In this document: positions 25,418-37,141 of the stretch, piece after piece
Layout of the letters: every line of letters begins with the position of its first letter
How positions within the stretch are numbered: the first letter of the stretch is position 1
Source: Corylus avellana
Taxonomy: Eukaryota > Streptophyta > Magnoliopsida > Fagales > Betulaceae
NCBI RefSeq assembly: GCF_901000735.1
Contig: NC_081543.1
Coordinates: forward strand, 14,473,574-14,537,573
Length of the DNA: 64,000 bases
Direction: 5' to 3'
Program-made: the position numbers and the translations under genes
Notes under the pieces: generated by a model
Told to the model about the DNA's origin: nothing
Seen by the model: the letters and a program-made list of their open reading frames with translations, nothing else
The model's database searches: none

Positions 25418-28417
25418 GGTAATATAATTACGTATACGATCATCTTTATTTCAATGAGATAAGAAAAATATTAACGTGAATCATTTATTTTATATATATA
25501 TATATATATATATATGAAGATGATGATGGGTAGACGTGGTAAAAGAGTAATAGAAAAGTTAATGATGTTTTGTGAGAATCAAAGGAGAAAGATTAGGTGG
25601 TAATGAAACAATAAGAAAACAAAAGAAAGAAACAAAAAAAAGAGAGAAAAGGAAAGGCTGTCTTTAGAGGGAGAAGAAAACAATGAGTTTAAGAGAAAGA
25701 GAGGGTCGTATTTGCATGGCGTGCAGGGCTGTATTTGAATGCGAAAGAAAGACAGAGAGAGAGAGAGAGATCAGAGATGATTAATAGGTGGAGGAAGCCG
25801 ACCGTAAGTGGGACCAAAACAAAGACAAATTGCGTGATGCCATTCCAAGCACTCTCTTTCACAATTTCCTGCTCTTCACTTTCTCTTTTTTTGGTGGCTT
25901 CCCCTCTTTCTTTGTCACCTCCATTACTTAAAGTTAAAAAATCCTTCTTGGTTTTGGGGAAGATCACCAATACCCAACACTCAAACCCTTTTTTTTTTTT
26001 TTTCATTCATTTTTCTTTTTAATTTGTAATATCAAATTGCCATTTTTTTTACATTAATTAATATACTGAATAATGATACTCTTCATACATATTTTATATC
26101 GGCTAACGTAATGTGTTTTAAGTGACAGATGAAATGAGTGTGATAAATGTATGTAAAGAGTAACCTTACTCTTGTATATTAAAGGAATTGGCGAGTTTCA
26201 AAATAGTTAATTTCACCAAATTAAATATCCTTTCTATTACTAATACTAATACTAATGGTAAAATTACTAAAATATAAACTTGTCTCCCACTTTTTTTTTT
26301 CTCTCTCTCTCTCTCTCAATTTCCTTAATTTTGGCCATTTTCCAACACATAAACACCAGATTGAGTGTTGAATTAAGAATATTTGTGTACAAACTAATAA
26401 AAATTAAGTTATCCATTAATATAGGCAATGAAAAAGTTAGGAGCAAATTCACGAAGCTTTGGATCTCAATTTCAAAGAAAGTTCTAAGTTTTTAAAAACG
26501 CGCACCCTTTTACATGCTATGTAAATATCTTTTTGTTTGTGTGCATAAATGTAGATTTTTTTCACATTTTTAAACTAATTTATATTTTAACGTACTTCCA
26601 AACAAAATAGTAGTAGGGTGGATAAAAGCGAAAATAATTAAGTAGTTTAGCCATTTTTAGATAGATGAAAGGAAAGGAGAAACTAAGAGGAAAGTGAGGT
26701 TTTTAAATATCTAATATGGATTATATATTGAGAGGCTAGGAACAAATTGAATATCATATTCTATATCACTTTTAAAAAAATAAATTCAATTTTCTAATTA
26801 TTCTAAACAAAGGCTAGGTAATTACATTTTAAGATTCTCAATATTTAAAAAGAAAAGGGAGTGAAATTAATTAATCTAAAAAATACAAACGGGCTTCACC
26901 CAATAATTAAAGAAACTTGTTATCAATAACAATAAATGAACCCTAAACCCTATCCCACCTTATTACGAGACATTTCACTATAGAATCATACAAGCCCTTT
27001 TTTAAATAATAATAATAATAATAATAATAATGAATCTGTCTTTTTGAGCACCTAAATAATTCAGCCATGTGAAGTCTCCCATTCAAGATTCTTCTTATAG
27101 TTTTCTAAGATCTTATTTTAGAGTTATAGATTTTCTTTTTCTTTTTTTCTTTTTTATGGACATATTTGATATATTGAAGAAAATTGAGAAAAATCCCCAC
27201 CATTCATTGAAGTGTAACTAAAGCTACAACAAAGTACTGTTGATAAATATTCAGCAATTTTGATTTATTTTGGAAACCATTTTTAGTAACTAATTTTTTA
27301 GGAAAATCAGGTCACCCACTCTCGTGCTTTTTGTCATTTTGATTTTAAAATCAAAGTTTTTAATTTAATAGATTCAAAACTCTGAGTTTTAGACTCATTC
27401 TAAATTCAAGAACTCATCACTTTTGTTAAAAATACTGTGAAAATACAATAATACTCCTTAAATATATTAAATAAAAAAAATTAAATAATTAAAAAAAAAA
27501 AAGAAAAAAAAAGTGACTATACTGGGTCAACCGTTCATCCACCATGCCACAATGGCTCGCGGCCACTCCATTAAAAGTGGATGGTAATTATTAACATAGG
27601 GGTGGCTCGCGGCTACCCTTAATAGCTCTTAAAAAATGTCCTTGAATAATCTCTATCAATGCACAAAACATATATGTCCACTCTTAATGGCTCTTAAAAG
27701 AGTAGATGTCTTTAACTTTTTATGCCCTTGCGGTCCAATAATACATGCATCTAAGTTGGTCATATTTAAATGGAAGTGTACGAACAAATGGGTTAAAAAA
27801 TTTATTATATTTTTCAAATGAAACTTGGTTGAGATCTCAAATCTATTGCTTTTCCTTTTGATAAACACACACACACACGTTGTCATAATTATGGAACCGA
27901 GCAACTAAAGTGCTTCCTGTTATAAATCCTAGAGACATTTTCTTGGTACTTAGTACTTATACAACAAGCCTTGCTGTGAGAGTCATGATCTAGTCTTCTA
28001 ATATACCTACAAGTTGATTGGGTTCTTCAGAATGCACCCTTCTTTAATCTATATTTTTTTTAAATTAATCACCATTTTCTTTTCCTCTGATTTCTTTTAT
28101 TTGAAACACTCAAATGAATAACAAGGGTGTTGGGTGCTCTGTCGAATCATCGGCTGTGATACCATTGTTAGCATTCAAAGCATGCATATATATATATATA
28201 TACAAGAAAAATATCAATAGCAAAAAGAAACAAGATTTTAACTTGGTTCAACTAGATTGCCTATGTCTACAAGCAACGTCGATCAATGATGTTTCTTCTT
28301 CACTAGTATCAAGGAAAAATACAATGAACTTATCTTTCCTCTCTCTCTCTTCTTCTTATGAAATTTCAAACTGCCTCCCAAAAAGGTATTAGGGTTTTTA
28401 ATCCTAATTAAAACCAC
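24619..28417. other. Intergenic; microsatellites, no supported gene
   Basis: This holds TA runs at 25381-25414 and 25493-25515, a GA tract near 25754-25770 followed by a pyrimidine-rich stretch, an AAT run at 27007-27030, and a small MITE at 26075-26164. The open frames at 25689-26022 on both strands read through the GA/CT tract and are not credible genes. Confidence 0.35.
26075..26164. mobile_element. 90-bp MITE-like palindrome
   Basis: The left end GATACTCTTCATACATATTT pairs with the right end (complement GTTACTCTTTACATACATTT). The element is very short and has no ORF. Confidence 0.6.
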
Positions 28418-28557
28418 TAAGGTTACGTTTGGTACACGGAATAGCTATTATATTAGGAAAAAATGTATAGCTTTTATTAAGAATTGAAGAAGGTGAAATA
28501 GAATAGCGTTTCATTTTCTTAATAGAATAGCTATTTCGGATAACAAACATACCCTAA
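28418..28557. mobile_element. Tourist-like MITE with TAA target duplication
   Basis: The ends are GGTTACGTTTGGTACACGG and the complement of GGGTATGTTTGTTATCCG, continuing into a shared AATAGCTATT segment. The element is flanked by TAA (28418-28420 and 28555-28557). A 3-bp TWA duplication and GTTTG ends fit PIF/Harbinger-derived MITEs. Confidence 0.7.
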
Positions 28558-30469
28558 AGATTTGTTTGTTTCCTGCTCTCTTTTATTTCTATTTTCAAAA
28601 CAGAAACATTAACAAACAATCTAAAACACAAAGCACTCAAATTAAAGAACCGTTTTGACCTTTATGCCACGTTAATTTTTTTTTTTTTTTTTTAAATAAA
28701 AACCCAAAAACACCCGATGAAAAACACATGGAGTGTACCGATAAGCAAGCAAGGTAATTAATAATCGGCACAGCAACAATAGCTGTACGTGGCAATAACT
28801 GTATTAACTATCAAAAATAAGCATTACACAACCCTCTAGATCTAGAAAGCCTATGTGTGGCTCAAAGGGTTTTATGGCCATTGGTTATTAATGCTGTTTT
28901 TTTGTTGAATCTTTGATAATGATCGATGTTCCTGTTTTACCAAGGAATTAATTAAAACAAAGCTTTAATTAAAGAAACATTTGAAATTCTCAATGCCTTA
29001 ATCTTAGAGCAAAAACGTTAAAAGACTTTCTAATTAATCCCACATTTTTTGTGTCACTTGTAAAGTTTTGACGGACAAAGTTTTCCTCATCCATGAAAAT
29101 CACATATGCTAAAGGTAGACGTCAGTTTGATGAACTGAACAGTTTGCCGAAAAATTTTGTCCATATTTTGTGGCCGTTGCAGACGATCATAAGGTTTAGA
29201 AAATTAATTTGTGTCGATAAAAAACAATATAGCTGTAACCAAGTTAATTTAAATAGGGTTTTTTTTTTTTCTTTCTTTCTTTCTTCTTTCACTCGTCTCC
29301 TTAAATTTAGGGTTAAATGGCTATATTCATTTGACATAGTCGTAGTTGAATTCTTGATCAAACCACTCAAAACCTCGTAAAAAGGAAAAGGGAAAACTCA
29401 ACCACCAACCACGGCAATTAGGTTGGAGGTAGGGTGATCTGTTCTTTATTTTCTAAGATAAGAAATATAAGCAACAGGAAGCATGGGTAGCTGTTGATTT
29501 TTGAATTAATCTTCAAAACCAAGTAAAATTCAACCTCTTTTTTTTCTCTAAAAAAATATTGACCCAATAAAGAAAAATGGAACTTCAAATCTAGATTAGA
29601 AGAAACCTCATTTGGCACATCAACTGCTGACATTTTTTTTTTCTTATATAAATAGTATTTTTTTTTTGTCCCATTTTCTATAATATTATCCCTTCTGGAA
29701 AAGTAGATATATATCTAGATTCTTGGAACCTTTCCAACATGATTTAAGTGGCAAGATAGGAGATTATTGTAGACAACTAAGAGAAGAAAAGATTGTAAAT
29801 CCCTAGAACCTTTCTATGTCAAACCTATATATATATATTATATTTAGCATATTACATTTCGATCCTCATATAATTAGGATGACGTAGTAATGAAAATTTG
29901 CTATTAGTTTTTCTCTTTTACAAGTTCTTTTTGATTCAAATGTTAATTTTTATTGTCACAACATTCCAATAATGTGATAGACGTACAAGAGTCCACTCAA
30001 TAGCATTAGTATTTAAAAATAAAAAACATAAACCACAATAAAAATTAATTTAGTAAATTTTTGTATATGAGTAATGTTATTTAGTAAACTCTTATATAAC
30101 TATCATATAACTTGTTGATGTAAAAATCAAATTAACACTATTAAAAAAAAAAAATCAATGGCCAATTTTTACCGTCAAGTCATTATTAATATTATTATTA
30201 TTATTATCAATTCCCAAATGCCCAATTATCCATAATAAAAGCTAAGCATATTGGAAATAAAAATAAAAGAAATCGAAAAAATATAAAAGTAAACTAAGAA
30301 AATAAAAGAGAGAGAGTGAGAGGGACAGATGGGCAAAGGTGGCGAGAGACGGATGGGCCAGTGAGGCCACATACAAACAATCCCAGCGGCAGCGATGGCG
30401 CGGCAGAGACCAACACGCCCAACAACATCTACACCACTCCAACAACAAAACCTTCAACCCATAATTCAC

Positions 30470-30470
<1 letters not shown>
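28558..30470. other. Intergenic upstream of the BOI-type gene
   Basis: AT-rich spacer. The part at about 30080-30185 resembles the left half of the MITE at 35765-35880. A GC-richer stretch at about 30310-30440 precedes a CT microsatellite. No gene is supported. Confidence 0.35.

Positions 30471-30473
<3 letters not shown>

Positions 30474-30502
<29 letters not shown>
30474..30502. repeat. (CT)n microsatellite upstream of the BOI-type gene
   Basis: A perfect CT run. Further CT-rich stretches lie at 30771-30823 and 31078-31093, and TA runs at about 30826-30855. Confidence 0.9.
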
Positions 30503-30507
<5 letters not shown>

Positions 30508-30599
30508 TTATTTGAACAACTTTTTAATAATCAACCAATTTTTTTATTATTATTTTTTTAAAAAAAAATAATAATAAATGCTTATTAAAGTTAAATATT

Positions 30600-30792
30600 G
30601 GTTTTGGTGATAACGAGCACGAGACTCCTCCTCAAGAAAAGCCAACCCCACGCGAAGAAGAAGAAGAAGCAAAGGTAAAGAAAGAAAGGCAAGAGAAAGA
30701 AAAGAGCAGAATAAGGTGTCTCTCTCTTGGACTGATTCCCTTCAATCGCATCTATCTCTTCCTCTCCCTATTCTCTCTCTCCCCTCTTTTAC

Positions 30793-30864
<72 letters not shown>

Positions 30865-31415
30865 TCTAGAGATATATAGATATATATATATATATATTAC
30901 TCAATACAAAGCATATATAGAGAAACAAGGCAAACATACATAAAAAGAAAAGTAGGTGAAAACAAAGTGGCAGAGAGAGATAAATGGCAACAAGGGTAAG
31001 AGGATGGTGGTGTTGATGTTGGTGGTGGTGGTGGCCTCCCAACAGACATAATTTCAGCTCATGTCATTTTGATTCCCTTCTCTCTCTCTCTCTTTGTATC
31101 TTTCTCAAGTTTTTTTTTTTTTTTTTTCCTTTTCTTTTTTCAAATTTTCTCATTGAAGAGTCCGCCTTGGCTTTGTGGAAGCATCTTCCTTCTCTTTCAT
31201 GCTTCTTATGTGCTAGCGTTTATTGTTGGCCCTTCACATTGCTCCATAATATCCTCCTCCCCTCATATATCCTTTGCCCTCCTCAGCTACCCACCCCATC
31301 ATATTCATACATACCCCATCCCATCCCATCCCATCCCTTCCTATCCCATTTCATTTGCCTCCTCACCTTCTCTCTATCATCATTCTATTCTATTCTACAC
31401 ATACAATCCATTATA
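30600..31415 (+). promoter_or_regulatory. Probable promoter and 5' leader of the BOI-type gene
   Basis: The stretch before the ATG at 31416 is pyrimidine-rich, with CT tracts, T-runs and a CCCAT pentamer array at 31316-31336, as is common in plant 5' leaders. Several upstream ATGs exist. A transcription start cannot be placed from sequence alone. Confidence 0.4.
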
Positions 31416-32810
31416 ATGGCGGTCCAGGCTCAATACCCTTCAAATGTCCTCCTCCTAAACAGGTTTGCATTCTCTCTCTTTCTTTGCCTATCAAAATCTC
31501 TGCTTTCTTTTCATATCTTTTTCTTTCTTTGTCTAACCCCTTCTTCTTTCGTTGCTTAATTATATGTATATATTTGTAGAAACGGACAAGAAGGCCTTGA
31601 TTATTCATTACAACCACAACCAGGAGGATTTCTTGATCAATCCCATATGTTATTGATCAACAATGGAGGTACTGCACACTTTTTTTTTTTTTTTTCCTTT
31701 TTTTTTGGTTGGCCAATATTTGAGTTCCTATGCCATTGGAGTGAATTCAGTTCTTGAAACGGGCTGTCTTTGTGATTAAATCACAGGGGGGAGTACTAAT
31801 AATTCGCGGAAGAGAGGAAGAGAAGTTGCACCAGCTACTGGGGTGTCATCATCGGCTCCAATCAATCCAATTTTCTCTTTGCAATCTCAAGCTTCTCAGC
31901 TTATAGACCTCTCTCAGCTCCACAACCACCACCACCACCACCACCACCCCAATGTGGTCTCCACCGGCCTCCGCTTGTCTTTCGGGGACCAACAACAACA
32001 ACAACAGCAACAACAACAATTACAACAACAACATCAACATCAACAACAGCAACAGCAACAACATGTTTGTCAATCATCGTCTCCTTTCCTATCGCTAATA
32101 GCAGAAGACTTCGCAAGCCAAATCAAACAACAGCGTGACGAAATCGAGCAATTCCTTCAAGCCCAGGTATTCATTTCGTCTTTGCTCAAATGGGTTTCTC
32201 ATAAATTTAATTAATTTTTTTTTTTTTTTTGGGGGGTTCGGATTTGAAGGCTAATTTTGTTCTTTGTGGAACTGGGTAATAGGGAGAGCAACTGCAGCGC
32301 ACATTAGCAGAGAAAAGGCAGAGGCACTATCGTGCGCTGCTGGGCGCAGCGGAGGGGGCAGTGACCCGGAGATTGCGAGAAAAGGAGGCGGAGGTGGAGA
32401 AGGCCGCGCGCAGGAACGCCGAGCTTGAGGCACGCGCGGCGCAACTTAGCGTGGAAGCGCAGGTATGGCAGGCGAAGGCCCGGTCCCAGGAGGCCCAGGC
32501 GGCGACCCTGCAGGCCCAACTCCAGAAGGCCATGATGAGCGGAGTTTCCCCCGCGCAGGATAGCAGGAGAGGGGAGGATCCGCTAGGTGGTGTAGAGGGC
32601 CAGGCGGAGGACGCCGAGTCGGCGTATAACGACCCGGACCGAGTCGTCGTATCGGGTCCGAGATGTAAAGCTTGTCGGAAACGCGTGGCGTCGGTGGTTC
32701 TGATACCGTGTCGGCATCTGTGCCTCTGTACAGAGTGTGACCAAGTGGCTCAGGCCTGCCCACTTTGCCTCACATTGAGAAGCTCTAGCGTTGAAGTTTA
32801 CCTTTCTTAG
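31416..32810 (+). CDS. BOI-related RING-type E3 ubiquitin ligase (BRG/BOI family)
   Basis: Four exons, 31416-31462, 31580-31668, 31787-32166 and 32283-32810, join by GT-AG introns into 347 codons plus TAG. The start fits the family (MAVQAQYPSN). The N-terminal half has a SRKRGRE basic patch (residues 52-58), seven His (93-99) and Gln-rich tracts (114-137). Residues of about 150-260 are Glu/Arg/Ala-rich and helical. The C-terminal RING has C300, C303, C315, H317, C321, C324, C331 and C334, with the family signature LIPCRHLCLC and CPLC, ending VEVYLS. BOI/BRG proteins are ubiquitin ligases that restrain pathogen- and stress-induced cell death and work with DELLA proteins in Arabidopsis; that role here is inferred from family. 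Exon 4 is strikingly GC-rich compared with its surroundings. The nearest related member cannot be decided, so no symbol is given. Confidence 0.95.
31921..32065 (+). repeat. Poly-His (CAC) and poly-Gln (CAA/CAG) coding repeats in exon 3
   Basis: Trinucleotide runs encode H93-H99 and a Gln/His-rich stretch of about 25 residues (10 Gln, Leu, 3 Gln, His-Gln-His, 7 Gln). CAA dominates with interspersed CAG. These are in-frame, length-variable-type tracts N-terminal to the helical region. Confidence 0.9.
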
Positions 32811-34087
32811 GGCCCAATGCCCAAAAATGTCAATAGCCCAGGCCCAGTAAGAGGCCCCACCAGATGAGTGCCAGTTTTCTTTTTTCTTTTTTGAAAAAAA
32901 AAAAAAAAAAAAATCAAAATAATATCGAGTATAATAAGAATTACTTCTTCTTCTTTTTTTTTTTTGGTTCCCCCTCTTGGATTGGAAATACCTAGAGGTG
33001 ATGATGTACATGGGCCACATGGGTAGTGGCATTTTTTTTTTTTTTTTTTGAAATTTAATTCATATATAAATTCTTTTATTTGATAATTACTTTGCCATGG
33101 TGTTTTTGTCCAAGTCCTTTTTTTTTTTAATGATGTTAATGGTAGTGGTATTGTTTTGTGTTTAAAGGAATAATAGTAGTAATATTACTTATTTGATTTT
33201 AATTATCTACTAGGAAACCCATTTCTCTCCAATGCATGTGGTGTGTACCATTTTTTCTACAATGCTTTCTTCCACTCCTTTCATTTAAATTTAAAATTCA
33301 AAATGTAGTATGATTTTATAAGAAATTATTTTTCCTAAATTAACTTTACCAAAATTTTATATTTTTGGTGCTTGTTAGACCTAATTTCTATTATCATCTA
33401 TGCCTATAATGGTGCATTATGAAATGCACTAGTTTTCTTGAAAGTTGACATTCTAAATTCCCACCATAAGCACTTTTGAGAACAAAATCAAATTAGCTTT
33501 TGCCATAGATTATTAATAGGCTTCAAAGAAACAAGTAGCCATGTATAGATAGTGGTTTTTTCTTTTCTTCTTTTTTTCTTTTTCTTGTTTTAAAAGGACT
33601 TTTATTGGAATAGCATAAATCATATAATAACCTAGGAAACTCGGTACCAAAATTTTAAAATTGCCTCTAATTATTTTATTTTTTAATAAAATATTTTCTT
33701 AAAATTACCACTCGAAAATTTTATAGAAAAAGATTGTCCCCTCATACTTAAATGTTTAGTTCTGCCCCTAAAAATAACCTTTATTTTTATTTTATTTTTT
33801 TAGGGGGAGGGAAGCCTTAATCTTATAAGACGTTTATTTTTTGTTTAGTTTAGAGATTTGCCATTAATCAACTTCTTTGTCGAATGAAATGGCTAGGTTT
33901 TCATTATTCAATGAACACTATGGCTAGGGTTATACATCGCCCTATACAAGTGGTTATTAGCCCAGAATCACCTCCATAATTGCCCTCAAATGAGGGGCTT
34001 TTTGAGTCACTGTTCACCTATACAGGGCTGGCGAAACCACCTGTCATCACCATGGACAAGCGGATTTTTGGGCTATCCACCCATTGC

Positions 34088-34126
<39 letters not shown>

Positions 34127-34452
34127 TACTTAAGTGTAATATACCTAGTTATTTAAGCTTAAATGTCAAACATGGTCTATAATTATATGCTAGTTACTTG
34201 TTTTTTTGAAATCATACTAGTTACTAGTTATGCGCTTAGTAATCATCCTACATTCCTATGTAAAATGTAAATATATAAAATATGGTATAATTACTAGTGC
34301 TTACTTATTAATTAGTTAGTAGTTAGAACTTAGCAGTTACGTACACTAGTAAGTAGTAACCATGTATAGTATGTTAATATATACTATTGGAAGTGTATGG
34401 TAGTAACTATGAGGATCGCCAGCGAAGACGTTAGGTTTCAAGAGAGGGTGAT
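32811..34452. other. 3' flank of the BOI-type gene and AT-rich spacer
   Basis: The 3' UTR begins after the TAG and includes GGCCCA motifs and an A-run at 32896-32913. Beyond that lies AT-rich spacer with a TA microsatellite at 34090-34123. No further gene was seen. Confidence 0.4.
34090..34123. repeat. (TA)n microsatellite
   Basis: A perfect TA run of 34 bp. Others lie at 25381-25414, 46879-46911 and 53910-53955. Confidence 0.95.
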
Positions 34453-34683
34453 TGTAGCATCTCACATCGCCTGGGTATGGATATGAAGATGTGATTATAT
34501 GTTTACTTACACCATTCATAATATCAACGTGTTTTAAAGTCGTGATGGTCATGACCTCATCAAAACTCTCCAGTTAAACGAGTTTATGCGAGAGTAGTAT
34601 GAAGATGAGTGACCTCTTGGAAAGTCTGGTTCATGAGAGTTAAAAGCGGACAATATTGTGTGTCAATGGGGTAAGGTGTTACA
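34453..34683 (+). mobile_element. Cassandra-like TRIM LTR carrying 5S rRNA-derived sequence
   Basis: The segment starts TGTAGCATCTCACATCGCCTG and ends AAGGTGTTACA, so it has TG...CA ends in the form known for Cassandra LTRs. Inside, 34557-34625 is a decayed copy of the 3' half of 5S rRNA: CATCAAAACTCTCCAGTTAA, GCGAGAGTAGTATGAAGATG and AGTGACCTCTTGGAAAGTC align in order with the 5S region holding the internal promoter. Immediately downstream, TTGGGATCACGGG is a weak match to the TGGTATCAGAG primer-binding site. Upstream, GACGTTAGGTTTCAAGAGAG is a purine-rich stretch of the type found before a 3' LTR. I found no second LTR nearby. Cassandra elements have no protein genes. The 5S homology is from memory of the consensus. 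Confidence 0.75.
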
Positions 34684-34810
34684 ATTGGGATCACGGGGAC
34701 CAATGTTGACAACTCAAGGGATGGGTTCCGGTTTGGCGCCATGTGGTTGTGCTCGGGCTTATTGGTGATGGGCCGGGCACTTGGGTCGGCAAGCCCAACC
34801 ATTATAAGAG
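34684..34810 (+). mobile_element. Possible internal or flanking sequence of the Cassandra-like element
   Basis: This GC-richer stretch directly follows the LTR and stops abruptly in AT-rich DNA near 34810. The composition and position fit internal TRIM sequence or a neighbouring repeat. There is no ORF. Confidence 0.35.
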
Positions 34811-35764
34811 GAAAGCTTGAAGAGCATAAAGTACAATTGAAAATTTGTGTTTAGCTTGGTCAAAATATTTTAAGCTTGACATGAGGGTAGACAGTTTTAT
34901 ATGATTAATGGATGCCAAGGCCCATATGGTCTCTAAAAATGCCTTAGTAGGAGATTATTGGAAGTGGCCCAATTAATTAAATTTAAAAATGTTATTAACA
35001 TATAGGGTTTGAATTATGATTGTGATAGGAAAATTGGCACCACTTCTGTGCTTGATTGGTGTTAGCTTGCAAAAGCCAACCTTCTAATTAAAGGAAAGCA
35101 ATTCTTCAAAACGTTGGCCATGCCCATGATGCCCCTTAGACCGTTGAATCTTGAATTTAAAGCAGTTGAGTTTCTTAGGGCATTGAAAAGGCAGCCACCT
35201 TCATGTCTCTTTCAATCAACATATATATCCAGTGGATGCCAATTTTTTAGCAAAAGAAAAGTAGATTTATTCTTGTTCTAGAAAGATAACAAATGAAAAC
35301 AAAGAAAGATCCTCGTGACAACTGCCTCAAAGATATTGTCTACGTAATTTCTATCATTTTATAAATTATATATATATATATATAAGAAATTGTATGTATA
35401 TATGTAAGTACACAAAAAAATGGACCATGGATTTAATACTTTTTTCTTGATAATTATCGAAAAGATTTACTTTAAAATTAAAATGAGAAAAGTGAACATT
35501 ACATTAATATTTATTTAACACTCCTTAAACAATGTGTCAAGGGAATTAGTCAACAAAAGCCATCAAAATATAATTTTAAAGTAGACAAACCAAACTATTT
35601 TGTGGTCTGCAATTATTTAGAAAAAAAAAAAATTGAAAGGTACAAAGATATTTTAAGAAAAAACAGGTAAATTGAAGATGCCATTCTTCTCTTTTCTCCT
35701 CTTAGTAAATTTCACAAAGGGAAGCACAAAAGTTACTCAAAATGTGAAAGCAATGAATGCTCTT

Positions 35765-35880
35765 TAGTAGACTGTTATATGACTGCCATACAATTTGATG
35801 ATATAGCAGTAAAAATGGCTGATTTTTATCACTACGTCATCTCAATTATATGACAGTCGTATAATAGTCAGTCTTCTACA
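35765..35880. mobile_element. 116-bp palindromic MITE
   Basis: The left half runs TAGTAGACTG, TTATATGACTGCCATACAAT and TTGATGA. The right half is the complement of GTAGAAGACTG, TATTATACGACTGTCATATA and GAGATGACG. The two arms cover nearly the whole element around a short centre. A related sequence lies at about 30080-30185. Confidence 0.65.
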
Positions 35881-36002
35881 TAATATGATAAATGATGAGA
35901 CGGGATCATTGAATAATTAAGCATATGTAATCACATTTTATTGTACAACTCCCAACTATTGCTGACTTTTCAGATAAGCTGGAATCTGATTATTGTGATC
36001 AC

Positions 36003-36335
36003 ATGGCCATCACAGCACTTTGTCCATTGCTGCAACATGTATTAAGGGTTTGCTTGGAAGGTGTCAAAATAAGGGCATGTCACACTCAGTTCCTGCTGAC
36101 CCATGAAAAGCTTTCAGAAGATTTATGTATTGGAAAAACCATGGCATTGAGTTTCTTGAAGGAAATTTCCAAGTGGTGTGTATGTGGGCTACATCAACCA
36201 AACAGAGCCTCTCCAACTTTACATTTCAACCAAAGTAGAAGCTGTTGGATTTATGGTTGTCATGGTTCCAGAACAAATTTTGAGCTGTCATGTATATCTT
36301 CAGGACAAGTGATCAGATTCATTTCATATTGGTAA
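36003..36335 (+). pseudogene. Possible decayed coding segment, unrecognised
   Basis: An ATG-started open frame of 110 codons ends near a GGTAAGTC donor-like site. In another frame of the same strand, about 36166-36309, a more protein-like string (VYVGYINQTEPLQLYIST, VEAVGFMVVMVPEQIL) is open but closed off upstream by TGA codons. This suggests either a frameshifted remnant of an exon or chance. Base composition is more balanced than the surroundings. I do not recognise any family. Confidence 0.25.
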
Positions 36336-36538
36336 GTCATCATTTACTTATTTCAATTAAATTAATGTAATGGATTAATTGCTTCTTAATTTGGAGTACC
36401 TAGCTAATTAATAAAAACTTGGGAGGAATGGTTTACTCTAGGTCGGTAAGATTTTTTAATTAATTCATATTTTTGCGTGATAAGCAAGGAAGTACGTTTT
36501 AAAGAATGTACAATTTTATAGGATGAACTGCGTTTGTA

Positions 36539-37141
36539 AAAATTTCATTTTTATTAATTGTGTTTTGAAATTGTTACCGCTAAATCAAACGGACTTATCA
36601 AGAAAGTAGTAAGGCCAAAAAAAATAAGCGCTTTCAGTTTGACCAACTTTGTGAATTAAAACAAACATTAAAAACAAAAAGCTTTCAAGCCACACACACA
36701 TTTTTAAATAAAGAAAACGTGAAAAATTAATGTTTACGAGTGATAGAAAATGGAGTGCATTTAGAAAAGATAAATATTGTATACTGTACAAGTACCTGCA
36801 CTCCATCCATCAAATCTAATGTGACATGGTCCGCATAACATTTGGTGAATGGAAATGAGTTTCATAATTGGGGGGAACACATCACATCAGCTTTGATGGA
36901 TAGAATGTAAATATTTATTCTGTATTACTGTAACATTGCTCTTTTAAATTATACACGACTTTAAACATCGAACCGTATATATATATATATATATATAAAA
37001 AAAAAAATCTCAGTTTTATTGATTGCAATTTGAAATTGTTGCCGCTAAATCAAACCGACTTGTCGAGAAAGAAATAGGCCAAAAATAAAAAATAAGGCTT
37101 TCAGTCAGCTTAACCAACTTTGTGAACTAAAGTAAACATAA
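36539..37141 (+). repeat. Direct repeat pair (about 135 bp each) spaced by about 330 bp
   Basis: 36539-36672 and 37005-37141 are homologous in the same orientation. Both hold GAAATTGTTRCCGCTAAATC followed by AAAC(G/C)GACTT, an AGAAAG segment, GGCCAAAAA, and then ACCAACTTTGTGAA with TAAACAT. The divergence fits an old duplication or two copies of one repeat. Confidence 0.7.

Noticed and set aside
25689..26022. Open frames of 105 and 95 codons on opposite strands
   Set aside because: They read through the same GA- and CT-rich sequence and are not supported by any motif.
31167..31579. Open frames overlapping the BOI-type start
   Set aside because: They are leader and intron sequence in other frames; the spliced BOI frame explains the region.
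32446..33032. Long minus-strand frames opposite the RING exon
   Set aside because: They are complements of GC-rich coding sequence with no homology of their own.
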